DNA of 64,000 bases from Candidatus Binatia bacterium (GTDB lineage Bacteria > Eisenbacteria > RBG-16-71-46 > SZUA-252). Both the position numbers and the translations under genes were made by a program. This document shows positions 6,231-14,400 of the stretch, piece by piece. The notes under the pieces were generated by a model. The model was not told where the DNA came from. It did no database searches and saw only the letters and a program-made list of their open reading frames with translations. The stretch spans positions 1 through 64,000 of the forward strand of contig DASQJL010000108.1 in NCBI GenBank assembly GCA_035631035.1, written 5' to 3'. Numbering within the stretch: position 1 is the first letter of the stretch; each line of letters begins with the position of its first letter.

Positions 6231-6583
6231 GCGGCTGCCGCCAGTCGCTCGATGCGGCTGTCCACGGTGGAGGCGACCTTGGCGATGCGGACCGCGCCGG
6301 CCAGCGCGTCCACGCTGGGCTTAAGCGCGACCAGGGTGGCCAGGCCGCGCAGCACGTCGACCACGGCGCCGTAGTCGGTGTCGTCGAGCGGCAGCAGCAC
6401 CGGGCGTACGCCGAGCTGGTGAGCCCACCGGGTCAGCTCGGCGTACGAGACGTGTCGCTCGTCGCGCTCCCAGGACCCGAGGGTCGCCTTGGAGATCTTG
6501 AGCAGGGTGGCCAGGTCCTCGATGGACATGCCCCGGTCAAGGCGCAAGTTGCGCAGGTGGACGAGAAGCGGGTCTCTGGTCAT
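6227..6583 (-). CDS. Xre-family helix-turn-helix regulator
   Basis: A 118-residue protein with a Cro/CI-type helix-turn-helix at residues 8-60. LRNLRLDRGMSIEDLATLLK is helix 1 to the start of helix 2, and ISKATLGSWERDERHVSY is the recognition helix region. The C-terminal half is a helical tail that may dimerise. It is located in the early leftward operon rather than facing the integrase, so it may be a Cro-like or late-switch regulator rather than the immunity repressor. Its ATG and stop overlap both neighbours. Confidence 0.8.
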   Translation of the reverse strand: MTRDPLLVHLRNLRLDRGMSIEDLATLLKISKATLGSWERDERHVSYAELTRWAHQLGVRPVLLPLDDTDYGAVVDVLRGLATLVALKPSVDALAGAVRIAKVASTVDSRIERLAAAA

Positions 6584-6852
6584 CGGCGCTCCACCGCGGC
6601 GGCATCACGGAGCCGGGCGACCGCGTCGTCGTCGCGGGGGTAGCCCCACACGTGGTAACCGATGCGGTCGACGCGTACGAGGCCGACGGTGGCGGGGTCA
6701 GCGCAAGTGCCTTCGCCCGCGCCTCTACGGATGCGGTGCTCGTCGAAGGCGGTGGGCGAGGAGAACGAGTGGTGACAGCCGCTACCGCAGTGGCAGGTGC
6801 TGTCACCGGCCCATCGGGTGCCGCATCGGCCGCAGGCGTGGGGGAGGGTCAC
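6580..6852 (-). CDS. Zinc-finger-like phage protein, 90 aa
   Basis: The N-terminus carries a zinc-binding set (CGRCGTRWAGDSTCHCGSGC) followed by HHSFSSPTAFDEHR and GTCADPATVGL. The FDxHR and CxDPA motifs recur in small proteins of many actinobacterial phages and look like a single treble-clef or C2H2-type finger, probably binding nucleic acid. GTG start after GAAAGGAC. Coupled to the Xre regulator downstream. The role is not known. Confidence 0.65.
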   Translation of the reverse strand: MTLPHACGRCGTRWAGDSTCHCGSGCHHSFSSPTAFDEHRIRRGAGEGTCADPATVGLVRVDRIGYHVWGYPRDDDAVARLRDAAAVERR

Positions 6853-6912
6853 GGACGAGTCCTTTCAGGAATCGGTCGGGTCGACACTGGATTGCAATAG
6901 CCCATCCGACCG

Positions 6913-7389
6913 TCAGGCAGAGAAATCTGAGACGTTTCCAGGGCGCTGTGGTGGTAGGGGTTGGGTCCCGACCTGATCGGGGCTCCACGCAGCGGCCGGG
7001 GCCAGTCGGGTGCGGCGCAACTTCGGCCCGGTCATCCGCAGGTACGCCACGCCGCTGCGGCCGGGCCGGTACGCCACGATGGGCAGCGCACCGACCCGGA
7101 CCGCGACCTCGTACAGCGCGTTCCACTCGCCCGGCGGCACGCCGCCGGGGCCGGGCAGCTTGCACTGCACCAGCAGCACCTCGCCGGCCTTGAGCGCGAC
7201 CAGGTCCGCCTTGCCGTGGCTACCGGCCGCCCGGTACACCACGTACCCGTCGCCGGTCAGTGCGGCGGCCACGGTGCGCTCGAAGTACGCGCCGCGGGCG
7301 TAGTTGGTGCGGTTGCGCCCCCACCGGCCCGAGCCGGACCCGCCGGGGTCCGGCTCGGGCGTGGCGAGGGCTACAGGTGCAGCAGCCAC
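6913..7389 (-). CDS. Holliday-junction-resolvase-like nuclease (PD-(D/E)XK)
   Basis: A 158-residue protein. ARGAYFERTVAAALTGDGYV supplies the early Glu, and the core AAGSHGKADLVALKAGEVLL followed by VQCKLPG supplies the D and Q-x-K residues of a PD-(D/E)XK nuclease in the style of archaeal Hjc. Such enzymes resolve branched DNA during phage replication and packaging. Start chosen at GTG 7389, overlapping the end of the small membrane gene upstream. The sequence after residue 100 is basic, which fits DNA binding. Confidence 0.75.
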   Translation of the reverse strand: MAAAPVALATPEPDPGGSGSGRWGRNRTNYARGAYFERTVAAALTGDGYVVYRAAGSHGKADLVALKAGEVLLVQCKLPGPGGVPPGEWNALYEVAVRVGALPIVAYRPGRSGVAYLRMTGPKLRRTRLAPAAAWSPDQVGTQPLPPQRPGNVSDFSA

Positions 7390-7544
7390 AGCAGCCCCTC
7401 CGCGAGGCCGATGCCGATGGTCACCGCGCCGACGAACACGCAGGCGAACAGGAACACGACCGAGAGCCCGGCCCGCCAGCCCTCGGCGCGGAAGCGGAAG
7501 CAGTACTCGCGGCGGCGACCGTCCGGGTCGCGGTGCTCGCTCAC
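7371..7544 (-). CDS. Small membrane protein, 57 aa
   Basis: GTG 7544 overlaps the upstream stop codon. A basic head (VSEHRDPDGRRREYCFRFRA) precedes one long hydrophobic segment (LSVVFLFACVFVGAVTIGIG) and a second short one (LLWLLHL). The 3' end overlaps the start of the nuclease gene. The first 13 bases of the gene are identical to the starts of the genes at 15593 and 24502. Confidence 0.65.
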   Translation of the reverse strand: MSEHRDPDGRRREYCFRFRAEGWRAGLSVVFLFACVFVGAVTIGIGLAEGLLWLLHL

Positions 7545-7921
7545 GCCGCGCCCCGAACCTCAACGCCGGTCAGCGGCGCCCGCCACGGGTCCGCGGTCAG
7601 GTCGGCGAGGTTGACCGCGGCGCGCACCTGCGCCTCGGTCGGCTCGCTCACCGAGCGGAAGGTGACGCTGCCGCGCGGGCTGAACGCGGTCCACTGCACG
7701 ACGTGGGTGTAGCGGTCGCGGATGACGCCCGTGTCGCCGTTGTTCCACAGCCAGGTCTGCTTGCGGCGCCGACCGTCGGCCTTGTCCTCGTACTCGGCCG
7801 GGCCGAGATGCGCGCTGGTCTCGCGCAGCCAGCGCGGCATCCGTCCGGTCGGGACGGTCGGGGTGGCGGTCGGCTCGACCGGGGCGGTCGACGCGTCGAA
7901 GGTGAACGGGTCGGCGATCAT
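7541..7921 (-). CDS. Protein of unknown function, 126 aa
   Basis: Proline/threonine-rich N-terminus (STAPVEPTATPTVPTG) followed by a mixed alpha/beta portion (WLWNNGDTGVIRDRYTHVV, VTFRSVSEPTEAQVRAAV). It is coupled at both ends by four-base overlaps. No family was recognised. Its position between the primase and the nuclease suggests an early replication-associated role, which is inference only. Confidence 0.6.
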   Translation of the reverse strand: MIADPFTFDASTAPVEPTATPTVPTGRMPRWLRETSAHLGPAEYEDKADGRRRKQTWLWNNGDTGVIRDRYTHVVQWTAFSPRGSVTFRSVSEPTEAQVRAAVNLADLTADPWRAPLTGVEVRGAA

Positions 7922-8385
7922 GCAGTGCCTCCTGGGGCGATCGTAGCGAATTCATCCATACGGGCTACATCGGACACGTCCGACACGGCCACGGGTTCGG
8001 TGTCGGGTTCGACCTCGGGCCAACCGAGGAAGGCCCGGATGTGGACCACCGCGTCGGCGATCTCCGTCACGCCGGTACGGGTCAGCGTCTGCTCGGGCGT
8101 GTACGCGCTGACCACGCCGGTGCAGACCGCGCTGGGCGGCTCGTACCCGGCGCTGGCGACCTGGTCCGGGCAGGCCACCGACCAGGCGCCGGTCGCCAGG
8201 TCGAGGGTCAGCGCCCAGTCGCGGGCGTTGGCCTGCCGCCACAGTGGAACCGCAGCGGCAAACCGCACGTCGATCGGTGGCAACGGTGGCGCGGGCGGGT
8301 CGGGCAGCACCTCGACGGTGTAGAACGCGTGGTCGACACCGTCCTCGGCGCGGCGGGGTATCTCGGGTACGGGTTGGTCGGTCAT
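7918..8385 (-). CDS. Protein of unknown function, 155 aa
   Basis: ATG 8385 overlaps the stop of the preceding gene. It has a proline-rich segment (LPDPPAPPLPPID) near residue 30 and a Thr/Val-rich C-terminal half. No recognised domain. Coupled to the next gene by an ATGA overlap, hence co-expressed with the replication genes. Confidence 0.6.
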   Translation of the reverse strand: MTDQPVPEIPRRAEDGVDHAFYTVEVLPDPPAPPLPPIDVRFAAAVPLWRQANARDWALTLDLATGAWSVACPDQVASAGYEPPSAVCTGVVSAYTPEQTLTRTGVTEIADAVVHIRAFLGWPEVEPDTEPVAVSDVSDVARMDEFATIAPGGTA

Positions 8386-8675
8386 CGGAACTCCTCTCCT
8401 CGGGCGTGCGCCGAACCGCAGACGTGCGGCGCGACGAGATGGCGGCGAGGGGTGGTCAGGTCGTGGTCAGGGGTCCAGGGCTGCGCCCACAGGCCGGTGT
8501 GGCGGTGGTCGACGACGAGCACGGGTACGCCGTAGCGGCGCAGAACCGTGGCGGCGCGGGGCGGCACGGTGTACCGGTCGACCCGCCAGAACAAGCCGTC
8601 GGCCCAGCCGGTCAGAGTCGGGCCGCCGCAGCGGGGGCACTCGGACAGGGTCAGCCGGGTGTCGGGGGCGGTCAT
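8382..8675 (-). CDS. Zinc-ribbon-like protein, 97 aa
   Basis: CPRCGGPTL near residue 13 and HVCGSAHARG near the C-terminus could form a zinc site. Between them lie an aromatic strand region (GLFWRVDRYTVPP) and VPVLVVDHRHTGLWA. It begins a new sub-operon just downstream of the large inverted repeat at 8731-8788, so a promoter may lie in that gap. Function unknown. Confidence 0.6.
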   Translation of the reverse strand: MTAPDTRLTLSECPRCGGPTLTGWADGLFWRVDRYTVPPRAATVLRRYGVPVLVVDHRHTGLWAQPWTPDHDLTTPRRHLVAPHVCGSAHARGEEFR

Positions 8676-8730
8676 GATGTCGTGTCCCTAACCTCTCGGC
8701 GCGATATAGACGAGTATTGGTTTGTGTCTG

Positions 8731-8788
8731 TGTGTGTCGTCCCGTCCCAATCCCCCCCCGTAGGGGGATTGGGACGGGACGACACACA
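8731..8788. repeat. Perfect 26-bp inverted repeat downstream of the primase gene
   Basis: Bases 8731-8756 (beginning TGTGTGTCGTCCCGTCCCAA) are exactly complementary to 8763-8788, leaving a six-base loop CCCGTA. Related TGGGAC motifs continue at 8789-8832 (CTGTCCCAG, TTGGGACAGG, TTGGGACGAC). The structure lies in the only gap of this operon, between the end of the primase-polymerase gene and the next start. It may be a terminator, an origin element or an operator. Confidence 0.85.
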
Positions 8789-8835
8789 GACCTGTCCCAG
8801 TGGTCCCGGGGACGGTTGGGACAGGTTGGGACGAC

Positions 8836-11454
8836 TCATGTCGTGGGTGTGTCGTTGGGTACCGCAATTGCGAAGATTCGGGCGCGGTGTGGCCCCTGCG
8901 TCTCGACCAACCTGCCGGACTCCCGCAGCGCCTCCAGGCCGTCGCGGAACTCGTCCTTGTTGCCGCCGATGACCGCCCAGAGGTCGCTGTACTTGATGCT
9001 CGGCGGTCGGCTGGCCACCACTCGTTCGATGCGGTCCAGCAGCGCCCGCCGTCGGTTGGATGCCGCCCCGGCCTTCTGCGTCGCGGACCGCGGCCCGTCG
9101 CCGATGCGGGGGATGCTCAGCAGCTTGGTGTCGTCGTCGTATTCGACCCGGCTGCGGGGCAACTGCACGTCACGGCCGAAGGCGCGCAGGTACCGCGCCG
9201 GCTGGGCCAGCGCGATGTTGGCGAGCAGGCCACTGTCGTCCTCGTCGTCTTCGACGGGCGTCTCGTCGTCGGCGGTGTAGAACCAGATCGCATCGGGAGT
9301 GTCCATCAACTTGGACGAACCCCGGGTGCGCTCATTGCTGTGCCCGAAGTGGTGGGTTAGGAACTGGTCGCTGACCTCGGCTGCGGCGACCACGTCGTTG
9401 AGTCCGCCGAACCAGCGGCCCACGTCGTTGGCCGAGTTCTCGTCCACGTCGGCCGCCGCGAACAGCGGTCCAAGCGGATCGAGCAGCAGCGCAGTGACCC
9501 CGTGATCTTTCAGGTACGCCACCAACTCCCGCCGCGCGACCGGGTTGAGCAGGTTGAAGTCGGACAGCCGCGCCTCGCGCAGGTGCAGTGCCAGGATCTT
9601 GTCGCGGTTGTCGATCGGCGCCTTCCGTAGCCAGTCGCGGTACTGCCGGCCGGTCATTTCCGCGTTGACCACGAGCAGGTTGCCGGTGATGGCCGTGGTC
9701 TCGAACTGTCCGCAGAACGGCTTGCCGTCCACCAGCGAGCGTTCCAGGTTGATGTTCACGGTCGTCTTGCCGACCTTCATCTTCGCGGCGAGCATCACGC
9801 GCTGGCCCTGCATCCACAGCCCGTCGACACGCCACCGGACCTCCTGCTCGTCGTCGGGGAGTTCGCTGGCCCGGTCGGTGGCGGCGTCGAGCCGGGCACG
9901 CAAGCCGCGGGCATCGGCGTGGCCCTGCATCTCCTCGAAGATGGTCTTTGCCCGGTCGCGGATGTAGAGCTGACTGACCTCGAAGCGCAGCCGCCGGTTG
10001 CGGGCCAACTCGTCGCGGTACGCCTCGATGCCCGGCAACTCTGTGCTCGCCGCCGGACCGTCATCGGTGGCGGTCGAGTCCGTCCCCGCCGAGTTCGTGG
10101 CGGTCGAGTCCGCAGCCGCCGAATCCGTGGCGGTCGAGTCCGGCGCGGACCCGCCCAGGTCGTCGGCGTACGTGCCGGCAGGCTCTGCTTGCGAGTGTGT
10201 TTCCGCGATCGGCACCGTTGTTTCCGGTTGCGGAACCACCGGTGACGGTTCGTCCCCGGCTGCCAGCGCGTCGAGCATGGCCAGCAGCTCGTCGCGAATC
10301 TCGCCGTCCTCGCCGTAGATCGCGCTGATTTCCAGATCGGACATGGCGGCACGCACATCGCCGTCGTGGTGGCGCGCTGCGTGGTACTGCAACTTGCTCA
10401 GCGACTTCTTACCGGAGCGCGCCACCCAGTCGGCAAGGAACTGTGGCGGGCTGTCTGTCCACAGCCGCATGAAGCCGCCACGGTCTTCGCTGATCTCGAA
10501 GTTGGTGCAGCCCGGCTCGTGTGTGGTGGCGCTCTTCCAGTGCGCCGCGTCGCCTGGTCGGGTCCAGATCGGGCAACTACAGCGGTCCACCTTGCCGGTG
10601 TTCGTCCAGCCATCCGCCTCCAGCAGGTCCGCCCACGGCGTGGCTGCGCTCCAAATGTCGATCGGGTCGCCGTCATAACGGACCTTGGCGGCTTGCTGCG
10701 CCCGCCGTAGCGCCCACGACTCGGCGGCCATCCAGATCCGGTCCAGCAGCCATTTCGGGGCTTTGCCGACCTGCCCGCGCAGGATGTAGGGACCTTCGGG
10801 CCGCAGCGACGGCGGCACCAGGCCCTGGTGGTCGCGCCAGTACACCTGAAAGCCGGTGTCGTCGCGCAAGGTTCCGTGGCCGGGCAAACCGTCCAGGTTG
10901 CAGTCGTCGGGCAGCTCGTACCAGAAGTGCCCGCCGTCCTTGTGTCGCCACTGCTCCACGCCGTTCTCGTCGGTCTGCATCACGCCCGGCGTGGACACGG
11001 TCGGCATCATGACGGCGAGATTCATATCGGGCTGCTCGGCCTGCCAGGTGGCGATGTACGCCTTGACCTGCTCGTCGGTGTCCGCGTCGACCAGGACCAT
11101 GCGCGAGCGGCCGACCTCGACACCGATGTTGATCGGGCCGCCGCGCTCCTTGGTGAGCCGCTTGAACACCCGGTCGGCCACCGCCGGGTCGGTGATGGCG
11201 TGCGCGATGCCGCAGGCGTGCCGGGCGTCCTCCCAGTTGCCGCGCCCGGCCTCGCGTGCCGCCTCCTGCGCGGCCTTGTCGGCGGCCTTGGCCTGTCGCG
11301 CGGTCAGCGTGCACAGTGGCGTCTTGCCGTTGGGCGCGATCGGCACCACGGCGTACCCGTTGCGCGCCGCGGTGCGCGCGATGGTCGGCATGATCGACCG
11401 GTCGCCCGGCGGCATCAGCGCGAACGTGGCGGCGAACTTGTCGGTGGCGATCAC
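8836..11454 (-). CDS. Primase-polymerase/helicase fusion (AEP primase plus RecA-like ATPase)
   Basis: An 872-residue replication protein. The N-terminal 300 residues look like a bifunctional primase-polymerase domain (NGYAVVPIAPNGKTPL; the DxD-type VLVDADTDEQ near residue 120; GGHFWYELP near 190). Cys/His residues near 300-330 (CSCPIWT, HEPGC) may bind zinc. Residues about 436-470 are a low-complexity D/S/T/A linker. The C-terminal part is an AAA_25/RepA-type ATPase with Walker A KMKVGKTT near residue 557 and Walker B-like LLLDPLGPLF. It probably primes and unwinds DNA at the phage origin. Start GTG 11454 overlaps the CoiA-like gene by four bases. Confidence 0.85.
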   Translation of the reverse strand: MIATDKFAATFALMPPGDRSIMPTIARTAARNGYAVVPIAPNGKTPLCTLTARQAKAADKAAQEAAREAGRGNWEDARHACGIAHAITDPAVADRVFKRLTKERGGPINIGVEVGRSRMVLVDADTDEQVKAYIATWQAEQPDMNLAVMMPTVSTPGVMQTDENGVEQWRHKDGGHFWYELPDDCNLDGLPGHGTLRDDTGFQVYWRDHQGLVPPSLRPEGPYILRGQVGKAPKWLLDRIWMAAESWALRRAQQAAKVRYDGDPIDIWSAATPWADLLEADGWTNTGKVDRCSCPIWTRPGDAAHWKSATTHEPGCTNFEISEDRGGFMRLWTDSPPQFLADWVARSGKKSLSKLQYHAARHHDGDVRAAMSDLEISAIYGEDGEIRDELLAMLDALAAGDEPSPVVPQPETTVPIAETHSQAEPAGTYADDLGGSAPDSTATDSAAADSTATNSAGTDSTATDDGPAASTELPGIEAYRDELARNRRLRFEVSQLYIRDRAKTIFEEMQGHADARGLRARLDAATDRASELPDDEQEVRWRVDGLWMQGQRVMLAAKMKVGKTTVNINLERSLVDGKPFCGQFETTAITGNLLVVNAEMTGRQYRDWLRKAPIDNRDKILALHLREARLSDFNLLNPVARRELVAYLKDHGVTALLLDPLGPLFAAADVDENSANDVGRWFGGLNDVVAAAEVSDQFLTHHFGHSNERTRGSSKLMDTPDAIWFYTADDETPVEDDEDDSGLLANIALAQPARYLRAFGRDVQLPRSRVEYDDDTKLLSIPRIGDGPRSATQKAGAASNRRRALLDRIERVVASRPPSIKYSDLWAVIGGNKDEFRDGLEALRESGRLVETQGPHRARIFAIAVPNDTPTT

Positions 11455-12020
11455 AAGGCGCCGTCCAAGGTGATGATTCGGCCCCACCCACCACAGGGCG
11501 CCTCAGTGTGGATCTTCTTCACGTGCAGCAACTGGCCGTAGCCGATGTCGAGCAGTACCGGACGCTGACACCACGCCAAGCTCTTGCGAGGCTGCTTCCA
11601 GCGGAAGCTGACGTACCCATCTCGCGGCCGGATGAGTAGCCGGTCATTGGCATACGGTTCGATGGCGTTGAAGATCCACAGCATGTTGCCGTAGTGGTGT
11701 TCGCGTACCCGGATCTCCGTCGGCGGCAGGTACGAGTCCTGCAACTCGATGACCCGCCCGCTGCGGGTCAGCATGTCAGCGCGGTGCTTACCGATGCGTA
11801 CTTCTCGCCGGTCGGGTGGCACGAGCATCTGCCACCCTCGGTGCCACTCGTTATTGGGCTCTGCCCACGGGTCGCAGTCCTCAATGGACATGTGCGCCCA
11901 GTGCCATGTCAAAATGTCACCGCACTTAGCAATCACCGGGGCCTCGCAGCAGGGGCAGATGGCCCGCAGACCAGGTGCTGACTCAACTCGGTCGCCGTGT
12001 TGGTCGAGTGCGTACCTCAC
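11451..12020 (-). CDS. CoiA-like nuclease
   Basis: A 189-residue protein. Near residue 20 is a zinc-type CPCCEAP followed by the CoiA signature DILTWHWAH. Near residues 60-95 the nuclease core reads EVRIGKHRADML and then RSGRVIELQDS, matching the H-x-A-D and E-x-Q motifs of CoiA-family restriction-like endonucleases. CoiA proteins assist DNA recombination in competence. In phages, homologues sit with replication genes and probably process DNA ends or branches. Here it is coupled by four-base overlaps between the polymerase and the primase. Confidence 0.75.
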   Translation of the reverse strand: MRYALDQHGDRVESAPGLRAICPCCEAPVIAKCGDILTWHWAHMSIEDCDPWAEPNNEWHRGWQMLVPPDRREVRIGKHRADMLTRSGRVIELQDSYLPPTEIRVREHHYGNMLWIFNAIEPYANDRLLIRPRDGYVSFRWKQPRKSLAWCQRPVLLDIGYGQLLHVKKIHTEAPCGGWGRIITLDGAL

Positions 12021-13843
12021 GCCGCCGCCCACCGCTCGCCGAGGTCGGCCCGGTCGGTACGCAGCACCGGGTGCCGCCCGGCCATCTGACACAACCGCTC
12101 GGGCGGGGTCCGCATGATCCGTTCGACCTCGTCGGCCGCGTCGGTGGACACCACCAGTTCGTCGTGCATCGCCAGGTACACCGCATCCGACAACCCGGCC
12201 GCGTCGATGCGCACCAGCGCCTCCGCGAGCACGTCGTAGGCCGAGCCCTGCACGAAGTAGTTGACCGCCTTGTGGACGGCGACACCGAACTGGCCGATCG
12301 GGATCGGCAGGATGCGGCCGGACAGCGTGATCACCAACCGGTGCTGGTCGCCGATGTTGCGCAACTTGGTGATCAGCTTGGCCACGCCGGGCATGGCGTT
12401 GAACACCGTGTCCCGCAGCCGGTATGCGGCGTTCTGGCTGATGCCCAGGTCGGCGGCGAGCTTCTTCATCCCTTCTCCGTACATTTGTGCGAGAACGACG
12501 ACCTTGGCGTGCTTACGGGTAATGCCGGCCACCGCCGCGACAGTGGAGTACAGGTCGCTGCTGCCGTCCTCGTAGCCGGCCAGCACCTTGTGGTCCTTGG
12601 CCAGGTTCGCCGCCACCACTGGCTCGATCTGTGACCAGTCGATGGAGGTCAACTGGTCGCCCTCGTCGGCGAGCACGATGCCGCGGGCCTCGGCCGGGAA
12701 CTGCTGCAACGGCGGACCGGACATCGACATCCGACCGGTCGCCGCACCGAGGATCGTGGTCGTCGGGTGTACCCGGTAGCAGCCGGTCGCGTCGTCGGCC
12801 AGGTCGACGACTTTCTGTAGATAGTCCTTCTCCACCTTCTCGGTCATCTTCAGCCGCACGAACGCCTGCGCGATCGGGTGGTCGAGCACCTTCAGGTGAT
12901 CGGCCTGGCTTGACGCCGCCCCGGTCTTGGCGGTGCGCGGATGGTCGGCCGGCAGCGCGCCGCGCTCCTCCAGCCACCGGGTCAACGACCCGCCGTTGCC
13001 CGGCTTGACCCCGACCGTCTCCAGCGCGGCCCGGTCCTTGTCCTGCTGGGCGAGCACCGACGCCCGGTACGCGTCGAGGCGGTCCAGGTCGACGCGCAGC
13101 CCCTTGGCCGCGCGGGCGATGAACATCCGGTTGATCACCTGCTCGCGGTCGACCAACTCCCAGGCGTCCGCACCGGACACCCCGCTGCCCTTGAACGGAT
13201 GCCCCTCGGTGAGCCGCCGGTACGCGGCCTCCCGCACCAGCGGGTACAGCCGAGCGGTCACGATCACATCCAGCGCCGCACCGCGCTGGTAGATGCCGCG
13301 GTCCAGGTCGAACGTCTTGAACCCGACCGTCTTGGTCAGGCCAAGATCCTTGAACGCCTTGGTCAGTACGTCGTTAACCTCGCCGCCGAGGTAGCGGCCA
13401 CCTGCGGCGAGCAGCGATTTACTGGTCAACTCGTCCGGTTCGGCGAGTCGGCAGTACACCAGCGTGTCCCGTACCTTGCGAATGTCCACCGACCGCATCA
13501 GCCCGAGGCGGACCAGGACCGGAATGTCGAACGGCGCGTTGTGCAACACGATTGTCGGTACGGTCTGCAAGACCGAGCGAACCGTGTCCGCCTGGACCGG
13601 GTCACGTGGGTCGAGTATGACCGCATGGTTGGCGGTGCCGACGGTGACCGCCTTGACGCGCATCGCGGCGGCCCCGACCCCTTCGGTCTCGATGTCGACG
13701 GCCAGCCACGGCTCGCTGCGGGCCAGCAGCGTCGCCCAGCGGGTGGCCGGCTCGCGACCGATGACGTAGTGGGCGTTGAGAAGGTGCAGCGGTATCAGGC
13801 CGGATTCGGCCAGTTGAACAGGCGCGCCGAGATCAAGCTCCAT
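12017..13843 (-). CDS. Family A DNA polymerase with 3'-5' exonuclease
   Basis: A 608-residue polymerase. The exonuclease domain shows Exo I VDIETEG near residue 49 and Exo II VLHNAPFDIPVL near 100. The polymerase domain shows motif A TSIDWSQIEP near 404, motif B KHAKVVVLAQMYGEGM near 448, and motif C AMHDELVV near 563. This is the phage type lacking the 5'-3' exonuclease of bacterial Pol I. It copies the phage genome together with the adjacent primase-helicase. ATG 13843 is chosen because the upstream extension is out of character. Its 3' end overlaps the CoiA-like gene. Confidence 0.95.
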   Translation of the reverse strand: MELDLGAPVQLAESGLIPLHLLNAHYVIGREPATRWATLLARSEPWLAVDIETEGVGAAAMRVKAVTVGTANHAVILDPRDPVQADTVRSVLQTVPTIVLHNAPFDIPVLVRLGLMRSVDIRKVRDTLVYCRLAEPDELTSKSLLAAGGRYLGGEVNDVLTKAFKDLGLTKTVGFKTFDLDRGIYQRGAALDVIVTARLYPLVREAAYRRLTEGHPFKGSGVSGADAWELVDREQVINRMFIARAAKGLRVDLDRLDAYRASVLAQQDKDRAALETVGVKPGNGGSLTRWLEERGALPADHPRTAKTGAASSQADHLKVLDHPIAQAFVRLKMTEKVEKDYLQKVVDLADDATGCYRVHPTTTILGAATGRMSMSGPPLQQFPAEARGIVLADEGDQLTSIDWSQIEPVVAANLAKDHKVLAGYEDGSSDLYSTVAAVAGITRKHAKVVVLAQMYGEGMKKLAADLGISQNAAYRLRDTVFNAMPGVAKLITKLRNIGDQHRLVITLSGRILPIPIGQFGVAVHKAVNYFVQGSAYDVLAEALVRIDAAGLSDAVYLAMHDELVVSTDAADEVERIMRTPPERLCQMAGRHPVLRTDRADLGERWAAA

Positions 13844-13955
13844 GCGACACTCCCCGGTGGATTGAATGCGGATGATCAGAACCCCAGAACCGCCCACCGA
13901 CCCGCTTCCTCGGGCCACGAAGACCCCGCGCCGGTGGGCGGCGCTCAGGCGCCGG

Positions 13956-14375
13956 TCAGAACGGCGGCTTGTTGCCGGTGCTGGCGGCCCGCGTGCCGGC
14001 CCCGCGGCGCACCGCTGCCTTGTACGCGTGGAACTCCCGCTTGCCGTCCTTGGTGGACTTGCGACCCAGGTACTTGCAGGCGAACAGGTCGCCCCGCTGC
14101 GGGTCGACCTCCTCGATCTCCCGGCGCAGTACCGACTGGTAACCGGTGACCCGCACCTTCTCACCGGTCGCGGTCTCCAGCGTGATCACCGGGATTGGGT
14201 CGGACACGTACTCGGACGTGGTCTTGCTGACCGCGACCACCGTGCCCTGTACGCCCTGACCAGCCTCAGTCGGCATCCACGCGGACGCGTCCGCGCCCTC
14301 GCCGAGTCCGTCGAGCAAGTCGACGACACCGTCGGGCGCGTCGTTGCCGAGGCTGTCGAGCAGGTCGTTTGCCAT
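13956..14375 (-). CDS. Possible single-strand-binding/recombination accessory protein, 139 aa
   Basis: An acidic N-terminus (MANDLLDSLGNDAPDG) is followed by strand-rich sequence that could be an OB fold (VQGTVVAVSKTTSEYVSD, VITLETATGEKVRVTGY) and a basic tail (RRGAGTRAASTGN). The ATG has an AAGGAGAG ribosome site. Phages often place an ssDNA-binding protein between a Cas4/RecB-type exonuclease and the polymerase, as here. The OB assignment is a guess from pattern, not a recognised match. Confidence 0.55.
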   Translation of the reverse strand: MANDLLDSLGNDAPDGVVDLLDGLGEGADASAWMPTEAGQGVQGTVVAVSKTTSEYVSDPIPVITLETATGEKVRVTGYQSVLRREIEEVDPQRGDLFACKYLGRKSTKDGKREFHAYKAAVRRGAGTRAASTGNKPPF

Positions 14376-14400
14376 GTGCGTTCTCTCCTTCGTGTGGTTC

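Noticed and set aside
4033-6324. A 763-codon plus-strand frame across the tRNA and regulator region
   Set aside because: It runs through the tRNA, two hairpins and several well-supported minus genes, with no recognisable domain. It is a shadow frame caused by high GC.
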